A stretch of DNA of 64,000 nt from Candidatus Zixiibacteriota bacterium. GTDB taxonomy: Bacteria; Zixibacteria; MSB-5A5; GN15; PGXB01. The translations under genes and the position numbers were made by a program. The stretch spans positions 1 to 64,000 of the forward strand of contig JAPLUR010000052.1 in NCBI GenBank assembly GCA_026397505.1, written 5' to 3'. Below are positions 62,005-64,000 of this stretch, in pieces. A model generated the notes under the pieces. The model searched no databases and was not told the DNA's origin. It saw only the letters and a list, made by a program, of their open reading frames with translations. Position 1 is the first letter of the stretch; every line of letters starts with the position of its first letter.

Positions 62005-63312
62005 CTATGGGCAATCGAGAGCCAGGCCATGCTTATAGAGGTAATTTATCAGATAAGTGATATCCTGGATATTCACAACCCCGATGCCGTTGACATTTGC
62101 GGCGTTCATAGGATTTGGAGCCGGGCCCCCTTTATAGAGAAAAGCTATAACAAAGGTAATGTCCTGGATGTTGACCAGGCCGTTCCCATTGGCATCGCCG
62201 CAAATAAAAGGATAAGTGCTTGAATTGAATAGTATGGTGACATTGTCCGAGCCGCCGTTGGCCACCGCCAGGTCTTTATCAGCGTCGCTATCAAGAGCCG
62301 CCAGTATAAGCGCACGGGGATATGTACCGACGGCGAAATTAATCGCCGGGCGAAAGGTTCCATCCCCTTTGTTTTCAAGGAAAGAGACACTATCGCAAGA
62401 GGCATCAGCCGCGACCAGTTCTCTGTCGCCGTCGCCATCGAGGTCGGCCGCTCCCACGGCACGAGGGCCAAAAGCAACTCCGTAGTTAACTGCAATTGCA
62501 AAGGTGCCGTCGCCATTATTCATCAGCACCGAAACATTGTCATCGGTATAATTAGCCACCGTTAAATCAATATCACCGTCATCATCGAGGTCGGCTGGAA
62601 AAACCGACAGAGGATTAGTTCCGACAGGATAATTGACGGCCGCCTGGAAAATCCCGTTGCCATTGTTTTTGAATATACTCACATTATTTGAGGAGTAATT
62701 GGCCACCGCCATGTCAATATCAAGGTCGCCATCAAGATCAGCGGCGGATACTTTTTGGGGATTGTCACCTGCCGGATAATTAACCGGAGTTTGAAAAGTC
62801 CCGTTGCCGTTGTTTAAGAGTATCGAAATATTGTCGGAATAACCATTGGCAGTAGCCAGGTCAAAATCACTATCACCGTCGAGATCGGCCGCCCAGACCG
62901 AATAGGGATTATCACCGGCGGCATAATCCACTTTGGGCAGAAACGTCCCATCGCCATTATTGATTAGAATGGATATATTATCGCTGCCGCCATTGGCCAC
63001 GGCCAGGTCTTTGTCATTATCGCCATCGAAATCGGCGGCAAAAATGCCGTTAGGCCCAATCCCGGCCGGATAATTCACCGCGGCCTGGAAAATTCCCTCG
63101 CCATTGTTTTTCAATAACGAGACATTGCTGCTTGTGACCCCATTATTAGCCACCGCCAGATCGAAATCGCCGTCACCATCAAAGTCGGCTGCGGCGATGC
63201 CGCGGGGATTATCACCAACAGGGTAATCAACCCGACCGCCAAAGAACAGATTGAAACCGATAGCCGCGCCTGCGATGACAATAATGGTTGCCGCAAGCAG
63301 GAAACTTTTCAT
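62005..63312 (-). CDS. Secreted seven-bladed FG-GAP/VCBS propeller with dockerin
   Basis: A 435-residue secreted protein. The signal peptide (about 1-24) is followed by seven repeats of about 49 residues (about 30-370) of the form NYPVGDNP-x-x-AADLDGDGDxDLAVAN, with FG-GAP-like Ca-binding DxDxDGD loops and the SDNVSILxNNGDGTF signature. Seven repeats would close a beta-propeller. The C-terminal 68 residues are a dockerin-type pair (GDANGNGLVNIQDITFVIAF and NGIGVVNIQDITYLINYLY). This is a hallmark of Zixibacteria-like genomes. The protein probably binds surface partners, for instance cohesin-like domains. A consensus promoter lies 137 nt upstream of the ATG. Confidence 0.88.
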   Translation of the reverse strand: MKSFLLAATIIVIAGAAIGFNLFFGGRVDYPVGDNPRGIAAADFDGDGDFDLAVANNGVTSSNVSLLKNNGEGIFQAAVNYPAGIGPNGIFAADFDGDNDKDLAVANGGSDNISILINNGDGTFLPKVDYAAGDNPYSVWAADLDGDSDFDLATANGYSDNISILLNNGNGTFQTPVNYPAGDNPQKVSAADLDGDLDIDMAVANYSSNNVSIFKNNGNGIFQAAVNYPVGTNPLSVFPADLDDDGDIDLTVANYTDDNVSVLMNNGDGTFAIAVNYGVAFGPRAVGAADLDGDGDRELVAADASCDSVSFLENKGDGTFRPAINFAVGTYPRALILAALDSDADKDLAVANGGSDNVTILFNSSTYPFICGDANGNGLVNIQDITFVIAFLYKGGPAPNPMNAANVNGIGVVNIQDITYLINYLYKHGLALDCP

Positions 63313-63442
63313 TGTTCTCAGACACTCCGCAATAGAAAAGTCGCAATTTGAAGTAGAGCTATCACTGGCTCTCAGGATGTCCTAAGCAGAGAAGCCATTT
63401 CGAATAGCGGACTTAACCCCAAAGCCGACTATTTCATTAATC
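63313..63442 (-). promoter_or_regulatory. Structured leader of the propeller-dockerin gene
   Basis: From the predicted start (about 63442) to the ATG is about 130 nt. In the minus-strand RNA an AAUAG-U-CGG...CCG-CUAUU hairpin with an internal CUU/AAG stem (about 63405-63436) is followed by a CUUAGG-ACAU-CCUGAG hairpin nested in GGCU..AGCC pairs (about 63370-63400). No riboswitch class was recognised. Confidence 0.35.
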
Positions 63443-63448
63443 CATAAT

Positions 63449-63477
63449 AATATACTCAGACAGACCACATTTGTCAA
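63449..63477 (-). promoter_or_regulatory. Promoter of the propeller-dockerin gene
   Basis: On the minus strand TTGACA (63472-63477), 17-nt spacer, TATATT (63449-63454), close to consensus. Confidence 0.7.
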
Positions 63478-63586
63478 GAAAGATGGGGCGCCCAATGGGT
63501 AACGCATTGACAAACAATAAAATAAGCAAACCGGTTGAATTGATGCTTCATCTTATAATGAGCTGAATCTGATGAGAGCTTCCTCT

Positions 63587-64000
63587 CTAATGAACTTCCA
63601 GCATCCGTTCCAGAGCTATCAGGGCGTAGGTTTTGGTGTCGTCGGGCACGGTAATAGGTCTGATTTCCTCAAAATTCTCCAGACAGTAGGCCAGATCATT
63701 GATAGTTGTTCGATACATATTGGCGCAAACCGCACAGGTCTGGCCGGAAAGCTCCAGTATTTTCAGTTCCGGATGTTTATGCGCCAGCCGATTAATGAGA
63801 TTTATTTCAGTGCCAATGGCAATCACCGAACCGGGCGGCTGTGATTCCACATATTTGACGATGAAGCTGGTCGAGCCGGCGGCATCGGCCAGCGCCACCA
63901 CCTCGTGAGGACACTCCGGATGAACAACAACCTTCACCTCCGGATATTTCTCGCGGGTTTTATGTACATGCTCGGCCTTGAAATTTGTATGGACATGGCA
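63587..64000 (-). CDS. nadA: Quinolinate synthase NadA (C-terminal part, cut by the window edge)
   Basis: The visible 137 residues start in the conserved CHVHTNFK segment at the window edge and include HPECPHEVVALADAAGSTSF, where the Cys of HPEC and the one at the edge are two of the three Fe-S cluster ligands, and ELSGQTCAVCANMY, which holds the third. Quinolinate synthase makes quinolinate from iminoaspartate and dihydroxyacetone phosphate with a [4Fe-4S] cluster, for NAD. The open frame stays open to base 64000, so the N-terminal two thirds or so lies outside. The stop is TGA-type complement at 63587. Confidence 0.9.
   Translation of the reverse strand, partial: CHVHTNFKAEHVHKTREKYPEVKVVVHPECPHEVVALADAAGSTSFIVKYVESQPPGSVIAIGTEINLINRLAHKHPELKILELSGQTCAVCANMYRTTINDLAYCLENFEEIRPITVPDDTKTYALIALERMLEVH

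Overview
The window reads as chromosomal DNA of a diderm bacterium with an LPS-type outer membrane: lpxD, bamA, ompH/skp, a tamA/tamB-like pair, an AsmA protein and lgt are all present. Two secreted proteins carry dockerin-type repeats of the VNIQDIT / FLYKGGPAP kind, and one of them also ends in a Por/type IX-like sorting domain (SQNYPNPFNP). That combination is common in the FCB group, and Candidatus Zixibacteria or a close relative is my best guess. This is inference from protein style; no rRNA gene is present. Several promoters share the form TTGAMA-N16/17-TATATT, often with very short leaders.

Layout. 1-251: an edge region with two direct repeats, possibly the end of an insertion sequence. 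252-15477: almost entirely minus-strand genes: cysE, an asmA-like gene, a UPF0173 hydrolase, mnmA and a cysteine desulfurase (tRNA 2-thiolation), an Omp85/TamA-like barrel with TamB, a carboxymuconolactone-decarboxylase-like protein, an ECF sigma/anti-sigma pair, and a DUF401 permease. 15573-19910 (plus): a class IV aminotransferase, a nitroreductase, and a three-gene envelope cluster made of a small beta-barrel, an aromatic-rich lipoprotein with a CxxCH motif, and a FadL-like barrel. 19957-31376 (minus): creatininase-like, DUF2064, ccdA, a receiver-like protein with a rhomboid protease, a thioredoxin / CoA-binding / small membrane protein operon, a DUF885 peptidase and a 1398-residue acyl-CoA dehydratase activase-like ATPase. 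31501-39418 (plus): dtd, maf, rodZ-like, a GT9-like half protein, smc, ftsY, yjbQ and rlmH. 39472-48351 (minus): one 2959-residue secreted protein with about 28 Cys-rich repeats. 48352-49089: non-coding, holding its promoter and structured leader. 49090-52043 (minus): a possible lipoprotein and uvrB. 52310-56706 (plus): rplU, bamA, ompH, lpxD. 56604-57647 (minus): a zinc-ribbon membrane protein and ssb. 57797-61924 (plus): nadE, rsmI, PAP2, lgt, EamA. 62005-64000 (minus): a seven-bladed FG-GAP propeller with dockerin, and nadA cut by the window edge.

The most interesting item is the reading frame at 24508-24690 (minus), downstream of thioredoxin and a CoA-binding protein. It encodes a membrane helix, then an in-frame TGA, then Met-Ser-Ser-Ala-Cys and a charged tail. 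A 5-bp hairpin whose AGUU loop has G at its second position starts 23 nt after the TGA, which fits the bacterial SECIS pattern. I propose a 60-residue membrane selenoprotein with a U-x4-C redox pair. Other items worth checking are the envelope cluster with the CxxCH lipoprotein, a large internal duplication in the giant repeat protein, its pseudoknot-capable leader, and several interlocked promoter, terminator and operator arrangements.
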